From: Deltaproteobacteria bacterium
Lineage (GTDB): Bacteria > Desulfobacterota > Binatia > UTPRO1
Direction: 5' to 3'
Assembly (NCBI GenBank): GCA_029262315.1
Contig: JAJCZP010000297.1
Span: 1-35,236, forward strand
Length of the DNA stretch: 35,236 bases
The position numbers and the translations under genes are program-made. This document shows positions 23,147 to 31,997 of this stretch, piece after piece; position 1 is the stretch's first letter; each line of letters begins with the position of its first letter. The notes beneath the pieces were generated by a model. It was not told the origin of the DNA and searched no databases. It saw only the letters and a list, made by a program, of their open reading frames with translations.

Positions 23147-25207
23147 ATGTCGTCAGCGCGACACACCAATCGCCTCGTCAACGAGACCAGCCCCTACCTG
23201 CTGCAGCACGCGCACAATCCGGTGGATTGGTACGCGTGGGGCGATGAGGCACTCGCACGCGCCCAGCGTGAGGATAAACCGATCCTCGTCAGTATCGGCT
23301 ACTCGGCGTGCCACTGGTGTCATGTCATGGAGCGCGAGTCGTTCGAGGACGAGCAGATCGCCGGAATCATGAACGAGCTCTTCGTGTGCGTGAAGGTCGA
23401 TCGTGAAGAGCGTCCCGATCTCGACCACATCTACATGAACGCCGTGCAGATGCTGACCGGTCATGGTGGCTGGCCGCTGAACGTCTTCCTGACACCCGCC
23501 GGCGAGCCCTTCTACGGTGGGACCTACTTCCCGCCGGTGGATCGGCACAACGTCCCGGGGTTCCCGCGTGTGCTGCAGGGCGTCGCGCAGGCGTATCGCG
23601 AGAAACGTTCGGAGGTGGAGAAGAGCGTCACGCAGATGCTCGATGCGTTGGCGCAGATGGATGGTCGGGACGCGGTCGTGGGGGCGGTATCGCCCACCCT
23701 GCCGGTCGACGCGGCGCGTACGCTCACGCGCCACTACGATGGCGACCATGGCGGTCTCGGCAGCGCGCCGAAGTTTCCGAACACGATGGTGTTTTCGCTC
23801 TTCTTGCGGGCCTGGCACGCGACGGGCGAGCGTCGCTTTCTCGAAATGGTCGAGCAGACACTCGATCTGATGGCCGCTGGGGGCCTGTACGATCAACTCG
23901 GCGGCGGCTTCCACCGCTACTCGGTCGACGCGCATTGGCTCGTACCGCACTTCGAAAAGATGCTCTACGACAACGCGCTCCTGACGCGCCTCTACCTGGA
24001 AGGCTATCAAGCGACCGGGAACACGGCGTGGCGCACAATCGCAGAGGACACCCTGGCCTACGTGCTGCGTGAGATGACTGATCCGGATGGTGGGTTCTAT
24101 TCGGCGCAGGACGCGGACAGCGAGGGAGTCGAAGGCAAGTTTTTCGTGTGGACGCTCGATGAAGTGACCGCTGTCCTTGGCGAGGAGCGCGCTCGCGTAT
24201 TCTGTCGTGTGTACGACGTCACCGACGTGGGGAACTTCGAGAACCAGAACATCCTGCACCCGACGCTGACTCCCGAGCAGGCCGGCAAGTTGTTCGGCAA
24301 GTCTCCGGATGAGATCGAGACCATCCTCACGGAATCCCGCTCGGCACTGCTCGCGGTACGAGACGGGCGCGTCGCGCCGGGCCGGGACGACAAGATTCTC
24401 GCTAGCTGGAACGGCCTCATGATCGGCGCCTTCGCCGTCGCCTATCAGGTCCTCGGGGAGGATGCGTACCGCGTCGCGGCCGAGCGCGGAGTCGCGTTCG
24501 TGTACGAGCATTTGCATCGTGACGGCCGACTCCTCCGCACCTGCAAAGACGGCCAGGCCAAACTCAACGCCTATCTGGACGACTATGCGTTCATGCTGAA
24601 CGCGCTCCTCGACCTCTATGAAGGCACCTTCGATCTCACCTTGATCGATCGTGCGGCCGCCCTGGCCGACACGTTGCTGACCCACTTCGAAGATGGCGAA
24701 CGCGGTGGCTTCTACTTCACGAGCGAGGATCACGAGCGCCTGGTCGCGCGCCCCAAGCCGACCTTCGACGGTTCGATTCCCTCGGGGAACTCGGCAGCCG
24801 CAATGGGGCTCTTGCGCCTGTACTACCTCCGCGGCGAGCCACGCTTTCTGGCGGCGGTGGAGCGGACGCTCGGCCTGTTTGCCAAGTCGATGGGCGACAA
24901 TCCGTTCGGGTTTGCGAACATGCTCGGGGTTGCCGACTTCTATCTGCGCAAACCACGGGAGGTCGTCGTCGTTGGACGGTCCGACGATCCCGCAACGATC
25001 GAGCTCTTGAAGAGCTTGCATGGCGCGTACATTCCGAGTCGAACCCTCACGGTCGTCGATCCGGGGGAAAGCGCACGACTCCCGCTTGCGGAGGGCAAGA
25101 CCCAACAGAACGGCCTCGTCACGACATACGTTTGCCACAACTACACATGCTCGTCGCCGGTGACGAGCTGGGACGAGATCGCGGCGCTGCTCGAACTGAC
25201 GAGCTAG
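23147..25207 (+). CDS. DUF255 thioredoxin-fold protein (YyaL/SPATA20 family)
   Basis: A 686-residue protein of the YyaL/SPATA20 family. It has an N-terminal thioredoxin-like domain (about residues 5-165) with the family opening [19 protein letters not shown], the CxxC in [14 protein letters not shown] and [11 protein letters not shown]. It is followed by an (alpha/alpha)6-barrel, six-hairpin glycosidase-like region ([58 protein letters not shown]). The C-terminal part ends [12 protein letters not shown], with two further Cys. No signal peptide is seen. The family is widely conserved with no settled function; a redox or carbohydrate role has been suggested. The length equals that of the family, and all the blocks listed are present. 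Confidence 0.92.
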   Translation: MSSARHTNRLVNETSPYLLQHAHNPVDWYAWGDEALARAQREDKPILVSIGYSACHWCHVMERESFEDEQIAGIMNELFVCVKVDREERPDLDHIYMNAVQMLTGHGGWPLNVFLTPAGEPFYGGTYFPPVDRHNVPGFPRVLQGVAQAYREKRSEVEKSVTQMLDALAQMDGRDAVVGAVSPTLPVDAARTLTRHYDGDHGGLGSAPKFPNTMVFSLFLRAWHATGERRFLEMVEQTLDLMAAGGLYDQLGGGFHRYSVDAHWLVPHFEKMLYDNALLTRLYLEGYQATGNTAWRTIAEDTLAYVLREMTDPDGGFYSAQDADSEGVEGKFFVWTLDEVTAVLGEERARVFCRVYDVTDVGNFENQNILHPTLTPEQAGKLFGKSPDEIETILTESRSALLAVRDGRVAPGRDDKILASWNGLMIGAFAVAYQVLGEDAYRVAAERGVAFVYEHLHRDGRLLRTCKDGQAKLNAYLDDYAFMLNALLDLYEGTFDLTLIDRAAALADTLLTHFEDGERGGFYFTSEDHERLVARPKPTFDGSIPSGNSAAAMGLLRLYYLRGEPRFLAAVERTLGLFAKSMGDNPFGFANMLGVADFYLRKPREVVVVGRSDDPATIELLKSLHGAYIPSRTLTVVDPGESARLPLAEGKTQQNGLVTTYVCHNYTCSSPVTSWDEIAALLELTS

Positions 25208-25225
25208 GCGCGGTTTCCATTTTAC

Positions 25226-27139
25226 GTGGCGAACGTCATCGAGAAGGCGCAGGAGAAGCAGGTAACTCCGTCGTCGGAGGGCAAGACTCCAACCAACGGG
25301 AACGGCCGCCGTGGTGGTCAGCTCCGCCAGCTGACCGCCACACTCGCCTGGGCGGTCGTCTTCTGCGACATCGGGACATCGGTTTACTACGTCCCGGGCA
25401 TTCTCTTTCACAGCGTCGGGAATCTCGCGCCGCTGTTCGTCACGCTCACCACCGCGGGGTTCATCCTCCTCAGCTTCAAGTATATCGAGATCACCTGGCG
25501 GAATCCCGAGGGCGGTGGCGTCGTCACGGTGGCGACCAAGGCGTTCAATCCTCGGTGGGGCTGCCTCGGCGGCATGCTCATCACCGTCGACTATTTTCTG
25601 ACGTCGGCCATCTCGACCGTCTCGGGCTTTTACTATTTGTCGAGTGTCTTTGGGGCGATGGAGCCCTACATTCCAGAGCTCGCCGCCATGGGCCTGGTGC
25701 TGCTCGCGCTCGTCAACATCGTCGGGATTCGCGAGAGCGCCACCCTGTCGCTCATCATGGCGACGACGGCGCTGATCGTGAATCTTGGCGTCATCACGGT
25801 CGTCATTTGGACGGTGGGTCCGAGCGGAGTCTACGATATCGTGGCCGCGCTTCCGTCGCCGGCCGAGCTGACGGCCCGACAGTGGCTCGTTGGTTTCGGT
25901 GCTGCGTGGCTCGCGTTCTCAGGGCTCGAGAGCATCAGTCAGCTGTCGCCGACGATGCTGGAGCCGCTCAAGCGGACGTCCACGCGCGCCATGATCGGCG
26001 TCGTGGTGGCGATCATGGTGACGTCGCCGTTGCTTACGTTGCTCTCGATCGGCATCCTGCCCGCCGCGGTCAAGGAGACCGGCTCCGAGCGATTCATCTC
26101 GGAGCTCGGTGGTCTTTACGGCGGCTGGCCGGCCACGATCGCCGTGGTCGCGACGGCCACGAGCCTCCTCATCTTCGCGGCCAACACGGCCATCATCGGC
26201 GGCTACCACGTGTTCATCGCGCTGGCCCGGAATGGATTTCTTCCGCAAGCCGTGACGCGACGGAACGCGCAGTTTGGGACGCCGCACGTCGCCATCATGA
26301 TCGCAACCGGAGTGCCGATACTGATCGTGCTCTGGACTCAGGGGCAGCTGATCATCCTTGGCGACATGTATGCGTTCGGACTTCTCGGCGCGTTCGTGCT
26401 CGACTCGGTCTCGCTCGACGTGATCCGCTGGCGTCTCGGCAGGCGTGGCCCCATGTTCTGGGTGGGCATTCTGACCACGGTGATGGTCGTGGTGGCGTGG
26501 GTCGTGAACTTGTTCGCGAAACCGCTCGCGACCTACTTCGGCGGCGGAGTCACCGCGTTCGGGATGGCGATTGCCGTGGGTATGCAGCAGGGGTTCTTCA
26601 CCGAGCTCTTCTACCGCATTCCGCTCGTGAATCGCTTGGCGTCACGCACGATCGAAGCGGCGGAGAAGATGGTCGAGGACGTCAAGGGCATTGTCACGCT
26701 CGGGCAGGCGGTAGAGGTGAAGACGTTGTATCCGAGCAGCACGCTCATCGCCGTTCGCGGGCGAAATCCGTGGCTCGTGCGTGAGGCGGTGACCCGTGCG
26801 AAAGGGCGCGGTGAGAGTACGGTCTACTGCATCTTCGTCGAGGAGCGTGCCGGCTTGTTCGCCGGCGATGCCCCGACTCAGCCGAACGACGAGGGCATCC
26901 AGAGTCTTGGCAGCGCGCTGAACGAAGCGAAGCGCCAGGGTATCGAGCTCGTGCCGATATGGACCGTGTCGCACAGCGCGGCCGACGCCATCGCGCGTGC
27001 GGCCGACGCCCTCGACGTGAACGGCGTGATGGTCGGTGTCAGTCGTCGAAGCGCGCTCTACCATTTGCTACGGGGCCACGTCGTGAAGGGCCTGTCGGCC
27101 AAGTTGCCCCGTGACTGTCATCTCATCCTCTGCAACTGA
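25226..27139 (+). CDS. APC-family permease with C-terminal USP-like domain
   Basis: A 637-residue protein from GTG 25226, 18 bases after the DUF255 gene. About 12 hydrophobic segments span residues 35-480, with the APC core visible as DIGTSVYYVPG (helix 1 unwound region) and the amphipathic FLSSAISTVSGFYYL-type helix. Residues about 505-637 form a soluble domain with an alternating beta/alpha pattern (TLIAVRGRNPWLVREAV, GVMVGVSRRSALYHLLRGHVV) like universal stress proteins. The adenine-binding GxxGxxG-type motif is not intact, so nucleotide binding is doubtful. Fusion of APC and USP domains is known in bacterial amino-acid or cation transporters, and the domain likely regulates transport. The substrate is unknown. 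Confidence 0.85.
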   Translation: MANVIEKAQEKQVTPSSEGKTPTNGNGRRGGQLRQLTATLAWAVVFCDIGTSVYYVPGILFHSVGNLAPLFVTLTTAGFILLSFKYIEITWRNPEGGGVVTVATKAFNPRWGCLGGMLITVDYFLTSAISTVSGFYYLSSVFGAMEPYIPELAAMGLVLLALVNIVGIRESATLSLIMATTALIVNLGVITVVIWTVGPSGVYDIVAALPSPAELTARQWLVGFGAAWLAFSGLESISQLSPTMLEPLKRTSTRAMIGVVVAIMVTSPLLTLLSIGILPAAVKETGSERFISELGGLYGGWPATIAVVATATSLLIFAANTAIIGGYHVFIALARNGFLPQAVTRRNAQFGTPHVAIMIATGVPILIVLWTQGQLIILGDMYAFGLLGAFVLDSVSLDVIRWRLGRRGPMFWVGILTTVMVVVAWVVNLFAKPLATYFGGGVTAFGMAIAVGMQQGFFTELFYRIPLVNRLASRTIEAAEKMVEDVKGIVTLGQAVEVKTLYPSSTLIAVRGRNPWLVREAVTRAKGRGESTVYCIFVEERAGLFAGDAPTQPNDEGIQSLGSALNEAKRQGIELVPIWTVSHSAADAIARAADALDVNGVMVGVSRRSALYHLLRGHVVKGLSAKLPRDCHLILCN

Positions 27140-27209
27140 GCCACAGGTCCACCGCGGATGCGACGCAAGTTGACGACGGCCCGCGGTTCTGGGACTGTAT
27201 GCCTCGCCG

Positions 27210-27842
27210 ATGCCCATTACGATTGACGACCGTGGCCACCGAAACGTCTGCGAGATCGACGGCGGGGAGGTCGAAGGAACCCCGACCCTCACGATCCTCG
27301 GCGACGACAACCGAATCTCGATCGGGCGGGACGTCAATTTGTACGAGTCGCGCATCGAGATCCTGGGCAATCACAATCAGGCGACGCTCGGCGACAGTTG
27401 CAAACTGCGTATCGTAACGCATTTCGTCACCGATCGTGGTGTGATCTCGATTGGTACCAAGACGACGATGATCGATGTGCTCATGCAGCTGCACGAGACC
27501 CGTACGATTCGCATTGGGGAAGACTGCGCGTTCTCGGGCGGCGTGTGGATAAGCGTGAGCGACATGCACTCCATCCTCGATCGCGACACCGACGAGCGCA
27601 TCAACTACGGGCAGGACGTCGTCGTCGGAGATCATTGCTGGCTCGGGGCGCGCGTGATGCTGCTGAAGGGTGCGATCGTGGGTGACGGCTCGGTCGTGGG
27701 TGCGGGCTCGGTCGTGACCGGTACCGTTCCCGAGTACTGCGTCTCGGCGGGAGTGCCGGCACGAGTGGTGCGACAGAACACGCGCTGGGAGCGTGACTTG
27801 ATTCCCGATCTCCCGCTCGAGCGCAGCGGCACATCGGGCTGA
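27210..27842 (+). CDS. Hexapeptide-repeat (LbH) acyltransferase
   Basis: A 210-residue left-handed beta-helix protein. Imperfect hexapeptide turns begin at about residue 28 (LTILGDDNRISIG, IEILGNHNQATLG) and continue to the C-terminal set (VVVGDHCWLGARVMLLKGAIVGDGSVVGAGSVVTG and VPARVVR), as in the CatB/maltose O-acetyltransferase group. The VSDMHSILDRDTDERIN loop supplies the His common in the active site of that group. It probably transfers an acetyl or other acyl group to a sugar or xenobiotic. It is convergent with the enoyl-CoA hydratase-like gene; no other sugar-processing gene is close. ATG 27210 is the likely start. Confidence 0.85.
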   Translation: MPITIDDRGHRNVCEIDGGEVEGTPTLTILGDDNRISIGRDVNLYESRIEILGNHNQATLGDSCKLRIVTHFVTDRGVISIGTKTTMIDVLMQLHETRTIRIGEDCAFSGGVWISVSDMHSILDRDTDERINYGQDVVVGDHCWLGARVMLLKGAIVGDGSVVGAGSVVTGTVPEYCVSAGVPARVVRQNTRWERDLIPDLPLERSGTSG

Positions 27843-27886
27843 CCATCTTCGGCGCCCATCCCCGCACTCGGACCGGGCTCGGGGCG

Positions 27887-28672
27887 CTACCGACCTTCGA
27901 ACTTCGCTCGTCGCTTTTCGAAGACCGCGCGGAGGCCTTCGCGCACATCGCTGCTCCGCGCCGCCGCTTTCGCGAGTTCGGCCGTTTCGCGTGAGGCGTC
28001 CCGTGAGCGAAAGCCGTTCGCTTCGATGATCGCGGCTTTCATGGCGCGGAGCGACAGCGGTGCGTTGAGGGCGATGTCGGCGGCGAGTTTGCGAGCCGTG
28101 TCGGCCAGATCGGCGTTCGGTACGACTTGCGTGACGAGCCCAAACTCGAGGGCTCGTGCGGCGTTGAGGATCTTGCCGGTGAAGAGCATGTGCTTGGTTT
28201 TCACGGTGCCGACCGTATCGAGAAGCTTCTGCGTCAGCGGATAGGGGACGACCAGCCCGAGACGCGCCAAAGGCATGCCCATGCGGGCATCCTCGCCAGC
28301 GACGCGAAGATCGCAGTGGAGCGCGAGCTCGAGCCCGCCGGCGATGGCGTCGCCCTGCATCATGGCGATCGTCGGGATGGGAAGCTCCTCCAGCGCATGC
28401 AGCGAGCCCTCGATCTCGGGAAGCTCGACCATGCCGTCTGCGCCGTTGGTAGTGCCGAGATCTTTGAGGTCGAGTCCCGCGCAGAACGCCTTGCCGGCCC
28501 CGGCGACGATGAGTGCGCGGATGGAGTCGTCGCGGGCGACCTCGTCGACCGCGCGTTGCAACTCCTCCAGCATGCGGAGCGTCATCGCGTTCCGCTTGTC
28601 GGGACGGTTCAAGGTGAGCGTGACGACCGCGCCGTCACGCGTCTGCAAAACCTGAGCGTCGGAGTCACTCAT
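27887..28672 (-). CDS. Enoyl-CoA hydratase/isomerase-like protein
   Basis: A 261-residue crotonase-fold protein. NRPDKRNAM, the first oxyanion segment (AGAGKAFCAGLDL) and IAGGLELALHCDLRV with the second are intact, so acyl-CoA binding is expected. The catalytic Glu of true hydratases is absent: in the MPLARLGLVVPY stretch the P-E-x-x-x-G position holds Leu, and the usual PG-x-GGTQRL becomes VPYPLTQKL. It is therefore more likely an isomerase, hydrolase or other crotonase-type enzyme than an enoyl-CoA hydratase. It starts three bases after the stop of the glyoxalase II gene, so the two form one transcriptional unit. Confidence 0.88.
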   Translation of the reverse strand: MSDSDAQVLQTRDGAVVTLTLNRPDKRNAMTLRMLEELQRAVDEVARDDSIRALIVAGAGKAFCAGLDLKDLGTTNGADGMVELPEIEGSLHALEELPIPTIAMMQGDAIAGGLELALHCDLRVAGEDARMGMPLARLGLVVPYPLTQKLLDTVGTVKTKHMLFTGKILNAARALEFGLVTQVVPNADLADTARKLAADIALNAPLSLRAMKAAIIEANGFRSRDASRETAELAKAAARSSDVREGLRAVFEKRRAKFEGR

Positions 28673-28675
28673 GGG

Positions 28676-29455
28676 CTAGAAGTTGTCCTTGAGCTCGCGG
28701 GTCTTCGCGAAGACGGCAATCGGGTCGTCGCCGAGATCGGGATACCGCGCCCGGACCGACGCCTGCAATTCGGTGCTCGATGCTCGCACAAACGGATTGG
28801 TGAGCTTCTCTTCGGCGATGGTCGAGGGAATGGAGGGTTGGTCGTCGGCGCGGAGAGCGCGCACACGCTCAATCTTGGCGTTGATGTCGCTGTTCGTGGG
28901 TTCGAGCGAGTGCGCGAACCGAAGGTTACCCTCCGTGTACTCGTGGCCACAATAGACGCGGGTCTCGTCGGGAAGCGCCATTAGCTTCGCGAGGGAGTGT
29001 GCCATCTGCTCGGCCGAGCCTTCGAAGAGTCGTCCGCAGCCCGCCGCGAATAGGGTGTCGCCGCTGAAGACACTGGGCGTTCCCTCCTGAAAGAAATAGG
29101 CGACATGGCCCTTGGTATGCGACGGGATGGCGATAGCGCGGCCGCGGACACCGACCACCTCGAATTCGTCACCGTCCGCAAGGGGCTCGGTCAACGCGGG
29201 GACGCGCCCCTCTTCTCCGGCCGAGCCGAGCACACGAATGCCGGGAACGGCGCGGGCAACCTCTTCGTTGCCGCCGACGTGGTCGAAATGCCAATGAGTG
29301 GCCAGAATCGCTTCCAGCTTCAGGTTGCGTCGCGCCACCTCGGCCAGAACCGGCGCCGCCTCGGAGCAGTCGACGATGGCGGCGCGGGTCCCGTCGGCGT
29401 GGATCAAGAGGTAGCCGTAGTTGTCGGAGAGCAGAGGGATGGGAACGATCTCCAC
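28676..29455 (-). CDS. gloB: Hydroxyacylglutathione hydrolase (glyoxalase II)
   Basis: A 259-residue metallo-beta-lactamase-fold enzyme that hydrolyses S-lactoylglutathione to lactate and glutathione in methylglyoxal detoxification. The metal-binding motifs are THWHFDHVGG (HxHxDH), SHTKGHVAYFF, SGDTLFAAGCGRLFEG and CGHEYTEGNLRFA, and the C-terminal glutathione-binding domain follows (IPSTIAEEKLTNPF). Start GTG 29455 has AAGGA about seven bases upstream. Residue order and length match GloB. It leads directly into the crotonase-fold gene, which is an unusual pairing of functions; no glyoxalase I gene is in view. Confidence 0.93.
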   Translation of the reverse strand: MEIVPIPLLSDNYGYLLIHADGTRAAIVDCSEAAPVLAEVARRNLKLEAILATHWHFDHVGGNEEVARAVPGIRVLGSAGEEGRVPALTEPLADGDEFEVVGVRGRAIAIPSHTKGHVAYFFQEGTPSVFSGDTLFAAGCGRLFEGSAEQMAHSLAKLMALPDETRVYCGHEYTEGNLRFAHSLEPTNSDINAKIERVRALRADDQPSIPSTIAEEKLTNPFVRASSTELQASVRARYPDLGDDPIAVFAKTRELKDNF

Positions 29456-29469
29456 GGGGCGGTCCTTTC

Positions 29470-29511
29470 GTGCCGGTCAGTGTCCTTCGGGTGCCGGTCA
29501 GTGTCCTTCGG
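29470..29511 (-). repeat. Tandem 21-bp duplication over the stop codon of the coiled-coil gene
   Basis: A 21-base unit beginning GTGCCGGTCAGTG occurs twice, at 29470-29490 and 29491-29511, in direct tandem. The second copy contains the stop codon (TCA on plus, 29498-29500) of the phasin-like gene. The first copy supplies an identical in-frame stop 21 bases downstream. It looks like a recent slippage duplication in the gap between that gene and glyoxalase II. Confidence 0.9.
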
Positions 29512-30973
29512 GTTGGCCGCGGAGACCGGGAGCGGTCGCCGGACGCGCAGCGGCGAGTTCCAGCTGGCTGATCCGGGCGGCAAGGCTGACAAGTTCTTCA
29601 CGGCCGGCGGTGTGTCGCTCGGTCAGATCGCCGAGGCGAAGGTCGCACTGGCGGAGCGTCCGCTCGACATCGCCGAGCCGGTGGGCGAGTTGGAAGAACT
29701 CGCCCCGGTCGGTGGTGCGTTCGTCTCGCAGCGTTTCGATGTGGGTGCCGAGCTCGCGCGTGGCGGCGATGGCCGCCGAGGCTTCCTTGGCCGCGCTCTC
29801 GAGCGTTCGCGCGGATTCTTCCAAGGTCTCGTTCACGCGTGCGAGGCGGGCCTGAATCTCCTCTTTCTCACTCGCTCGTGTGCTGTGGCCTTGTTCGACG
29901 CTACGGATCTGCGCTGCCTGCGCCGTCAGGGTATTCGTGACCTCCGCGAGTCGAGCGTGCATTCCGTGCTCGTCGTCGGCGCTGGCACGGCCGGTGGCCG
30001 CCTGAGCGTCTTGCAGGTCTCCGAGGCGACTCTCGTAGGTGGCCAGGGCTTCGTCGACCTGTGTCAGCCTGGTCTGCAGTGTCTCCTTGTCGGCGACACG
30101 TGCTGTCTGTTCTTTCAGTAACTCGCCCAGGCGTAGCTCCATACGCATGAGGCGATCTTCGACCTTGCCGGATTCGAGGTTGCGGCTCACCTGATCTCGA
30201 GAGAGCGAGTCGAGGTGCTCGCGGACATCGGCAATCGCCTGCGGCACTCCATCGCCGGGCGAGACGTCCAGGGGCGTTTCGCGCTCGCGGTTCAGGTTGC
30301 GCTCGAGCTCGGCCACGCGAGCGGTCTGGTCTTTCAGCAACTCGCCGAGCCGCATTTCGAGCCGCACCAGTCGGTCTTCGAGCTTGCCGGACTCGAGGTT
30401 TCGACTGACGTGGTCCCTCGACAGCGAGTCGAGGTGCTCGCGCACGTCCGCGATCGCCTGCAGCAGGCCGTCGCCCGTCGAGAGCGCCATGGTTGCCTCA
30501 CGCTCTCGCTCGCTTGCAACAGCCCGTGCCTCTTCGAGATTTCGCTCGAGTTCGAGAACGCGACTCGTAAGCGTTGCGCGATCGTCGAGGACCGTCGATA
30601 GGCGGCCTTCGAGATGTGCGATCCGGCTCTCGAGGGGCGCGACGTCGGCCCGGGAGAGGACGTTGGCCCGGGTAAATACGGGGCCGAGACGCCGTACGAC
30701 TTCGTGTTCGAACTCGCCGAGGGCCTGTTCCGCTCGTGCCTCGAGTTCGCGACCGGTTTCCTGTGCGCGACGACTGACCGTGTTCCGAACCTTGTCGATC
30801 TGTTCGAGCACCGTGTCGAGGCTCTGCTCCCCTTCCGGCAGCAGGGTCTTCCGAAGGTCGGAGAGCGAGCCGAGGAGTTGTTCGCCGCGTGCCTGCAGGC
30901 GGTGCAGCGGGTTCGTGTCGTCTTGCGACGCCTGTTTCTTCGCTCCGCTGCCCGGCCGTTCACGTGCGCTCAT
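29498..30973 (-). CDS. Phasin-like coiled-coil protein with internal duplication
   Basis: A 491-residue, Glu/Arg/Leu-rich protein from ATG 30973 with GGAGG just upstream; the open frame extends 38 codons further with no ribosome site. Residues about 20-140 resemble the phasin / polyhydroxyalkanoate granule-associated family: QIDKVRNTVSRRAQETGRELEAR-like helix, then a short LSRADVAPLESRIAHLEGRL that matches the C-terminal phasin motif. The rest (about 125-480) is a nearly continuous coiled coil with two tandem copies (about residues 167-221 and 240-294) of the segment IADVREHLDSLSRD...SRNLESG...RLGELLK. No signal peptide. It may coat granules or act as a structural scaffold; the phasin link rests on sequence pattern only. 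Transcription runs into glyoxalase II. Confidence 0.72.
   Translation of the reverse strand: MSARERPGSGAKKQASQDDTNPLHRLQARGEQLLGSLSDLRKTLLPEGEQSLDTVLEQIDKVRNTVSRRAQETGRELEARAEQALGEFEHEVVRRLGPVFTRANVLSRADVAPLESRIAHLEGRLSTVLDDRATLTSRVLELERNLEEARAVASEREREATMALSTGDGLLQAIADVREHLDSLSRDHVSRNLESGKLEDRLVRLEMRLGELLKDQTARVAELERNLNRERETPLDVSPGDGVPQAIADVREHLDSLSRDQVSRNLESGKVEDRLMRMELRLGELLKEQTARVADKETLQTRLTQVDEALATYESRLGDLQDAQAATGRASADDEHGMHARLAEVTNTLTAQAAQIRSVEQGHSTRASEKEEIQARLARVNETLEESARTLESAAKEASAAIAATRELGTHIETLRDERTTDRGEFFQLAHRLGDVERTLRQCDLRLGDLTERHTAGREELVSLAARISQLELAAARPATAPGLRGQPEGH
30092..30475 (-). repeat. Internal tandem duplication in the coiled-coil gene
   Basis: Two copies of a segment of about 165 bases lie roughly at 30310-30475 and 30092-30256, offset by 219 bases (73 codons). 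At the protein level they share GDG-x-x-QAIADVREHLDSLSRD and SRNLESGKxEDR. The DNA copies have begun to diverge, mainly at third codon positions, so the event is not recent. Confidence 0.82.
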
Positions 30974-31195
30974 AGTGTCCTCCGTGGTCAGGCGAGACCG
31001 CGAGGATGCTACTCTGGGGCCCTTGTTGGTTCTGCGCGTTCGTGGGGCCTGACTCCCACGTCCGCGGCCGTCCTTGCGGCTGCTCATCGCTTGCTGACTC
31101 CGGTAGAAGAGTTGAGACCCAATTGGTGAAACGACGCCGAGGCCATCATGCGTCTACCTCGGTACGTGTTGCAAGTCGTTGCGGTCACCCCGCCG

Positions 31196-31936
31196 TCACT
31201 CGATTCCATAGGTGACGTTGATGCGCGCCTCGGTCGTGACGACGCCGGGCGCGACCGAGGTGTCGGGCGCCGACTCTGCCATGGCCATCCGCGCATGCGC
31301 TGCGTAGACGGGTCGCCCACCTCGCTCTACGGAGGCCTCGAGGACGTTGGTGAGACGGACGCCGAGCGAGGAGGCTACCGCCTGGGCCTGGCGTGCGGCA
31401 TCGGCCCCCGCGAGTGCGAGCGCCTTGTCCTGGGCGCTGGCCGGATCTCGGAGGCTGAAGCTGAGACTGTGGATCCTGGCGGCCCCGGCCCGAATGGCCG
31501 CGTCTATCATGGCGCCGACCGCGTCTACCCGCCCGGATTCAGCCCGGATCTGGTGGATGGCCGTGTAGGCGATGATCTTCGGCGACTGTGGCTTCCTGGC
31601 GTGCCGAGGTTCCGGGTTGGGCTCGTACACCGGGTTCAGGGTGTATCCAATCGTTTTGACGCTGGCGCCGGGCCCCGCCGCCTTGGTCAAGGCCTCGAGG
31701 ACCTTGCTGCCGCTCGCCGCCGCGTCCTTACGCGCCTGCTCGGCGGTCTGCGCGGTGTGCTCGACGGCGAAGTTGAGCTCGACCATATCCGGCGGGGTCT
31801 CGATCCTGCCGCTGCCGAGGACGATGATCCGTGGCGGCGGTTGCTCGCCTGCGGCGGTCACGTCCGGCGTTGCCGCCCCGAGAATTCCTACCAATCCGAG
31901 TAGTGCCCCAACGAAACCAGTGACCCGTCGACCCAT
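31196..31936 (-). CDS. SIMPL (DUF541) domain exported protein
   Basis: A 246-residue protein with a signal peptide (residues 1-28, GRRVTGFVGALLGLVGILGA) and a single SIMPL/DUF541 domain. Conserved parts are IIVLGSGRIETPPDMVELNF, the EHTAQTAEQARKDAA helix, VKTIGYTLNPVYE, the GAARIHSLSFSLRDPASAQDKAL stretch and PVYAAHARMAMAES. These proteins occur in the periplasm or outer membrane and have been linked to oxidative or envelope stress; there is no set activity. It lies on the same strand after rlmE, with a 61-base gap, and a 222-base gap separates it from the coiled-coil gene. I saw no clear promoter in that gap (30974-31195). Confidence 0.85.
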   Translation of the reverse strand: MGRRVTGFVGALLGLVGILGAATPDVTAAGEQPPPRIIVLGSGRIETPPDMVELNFAVEHTAQTAEQARKDAAASGSKVLEALTKAAGPGASVKTIGYTLNPVYEPNPEPRHARKPQSPKIIAYTAIHQIRAESGRVDAVGAMIDAAIRAGAARIHSLSFSLRDPASAQDKALALAGADAARQAQAVASSLGVRLTNVLEASVERGGRPVYAAHARMAMAESAPDTSVAPGVVTTEARINVTYGIE

Positions 31937-31997
31937 GGCGACCCTCCCCCGCGCGCGATCCTACTGCTCGATGCGAGGCGAGACCAGCGTCGGGCGG

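Noticed and set aside
23153-25411. A 752-codon open frame on minus opposite the DUF255 gene, and similar long antisense frames (21797-23086, 12058-13290, 19257-19925)
   Set aside because: They lie antisense to confidently recognised genes, have Arg/His-rich composition typical of GC-rich shadow frames, and show no domain pattern.
27852-27887. Inverted repeat GCGCCC/GGGCGC between the convergent acyltransferase and crotonase genes
   Set aside because: The loop is 24 bases and there is no T-run; chance is likely in GC-rich DNA.
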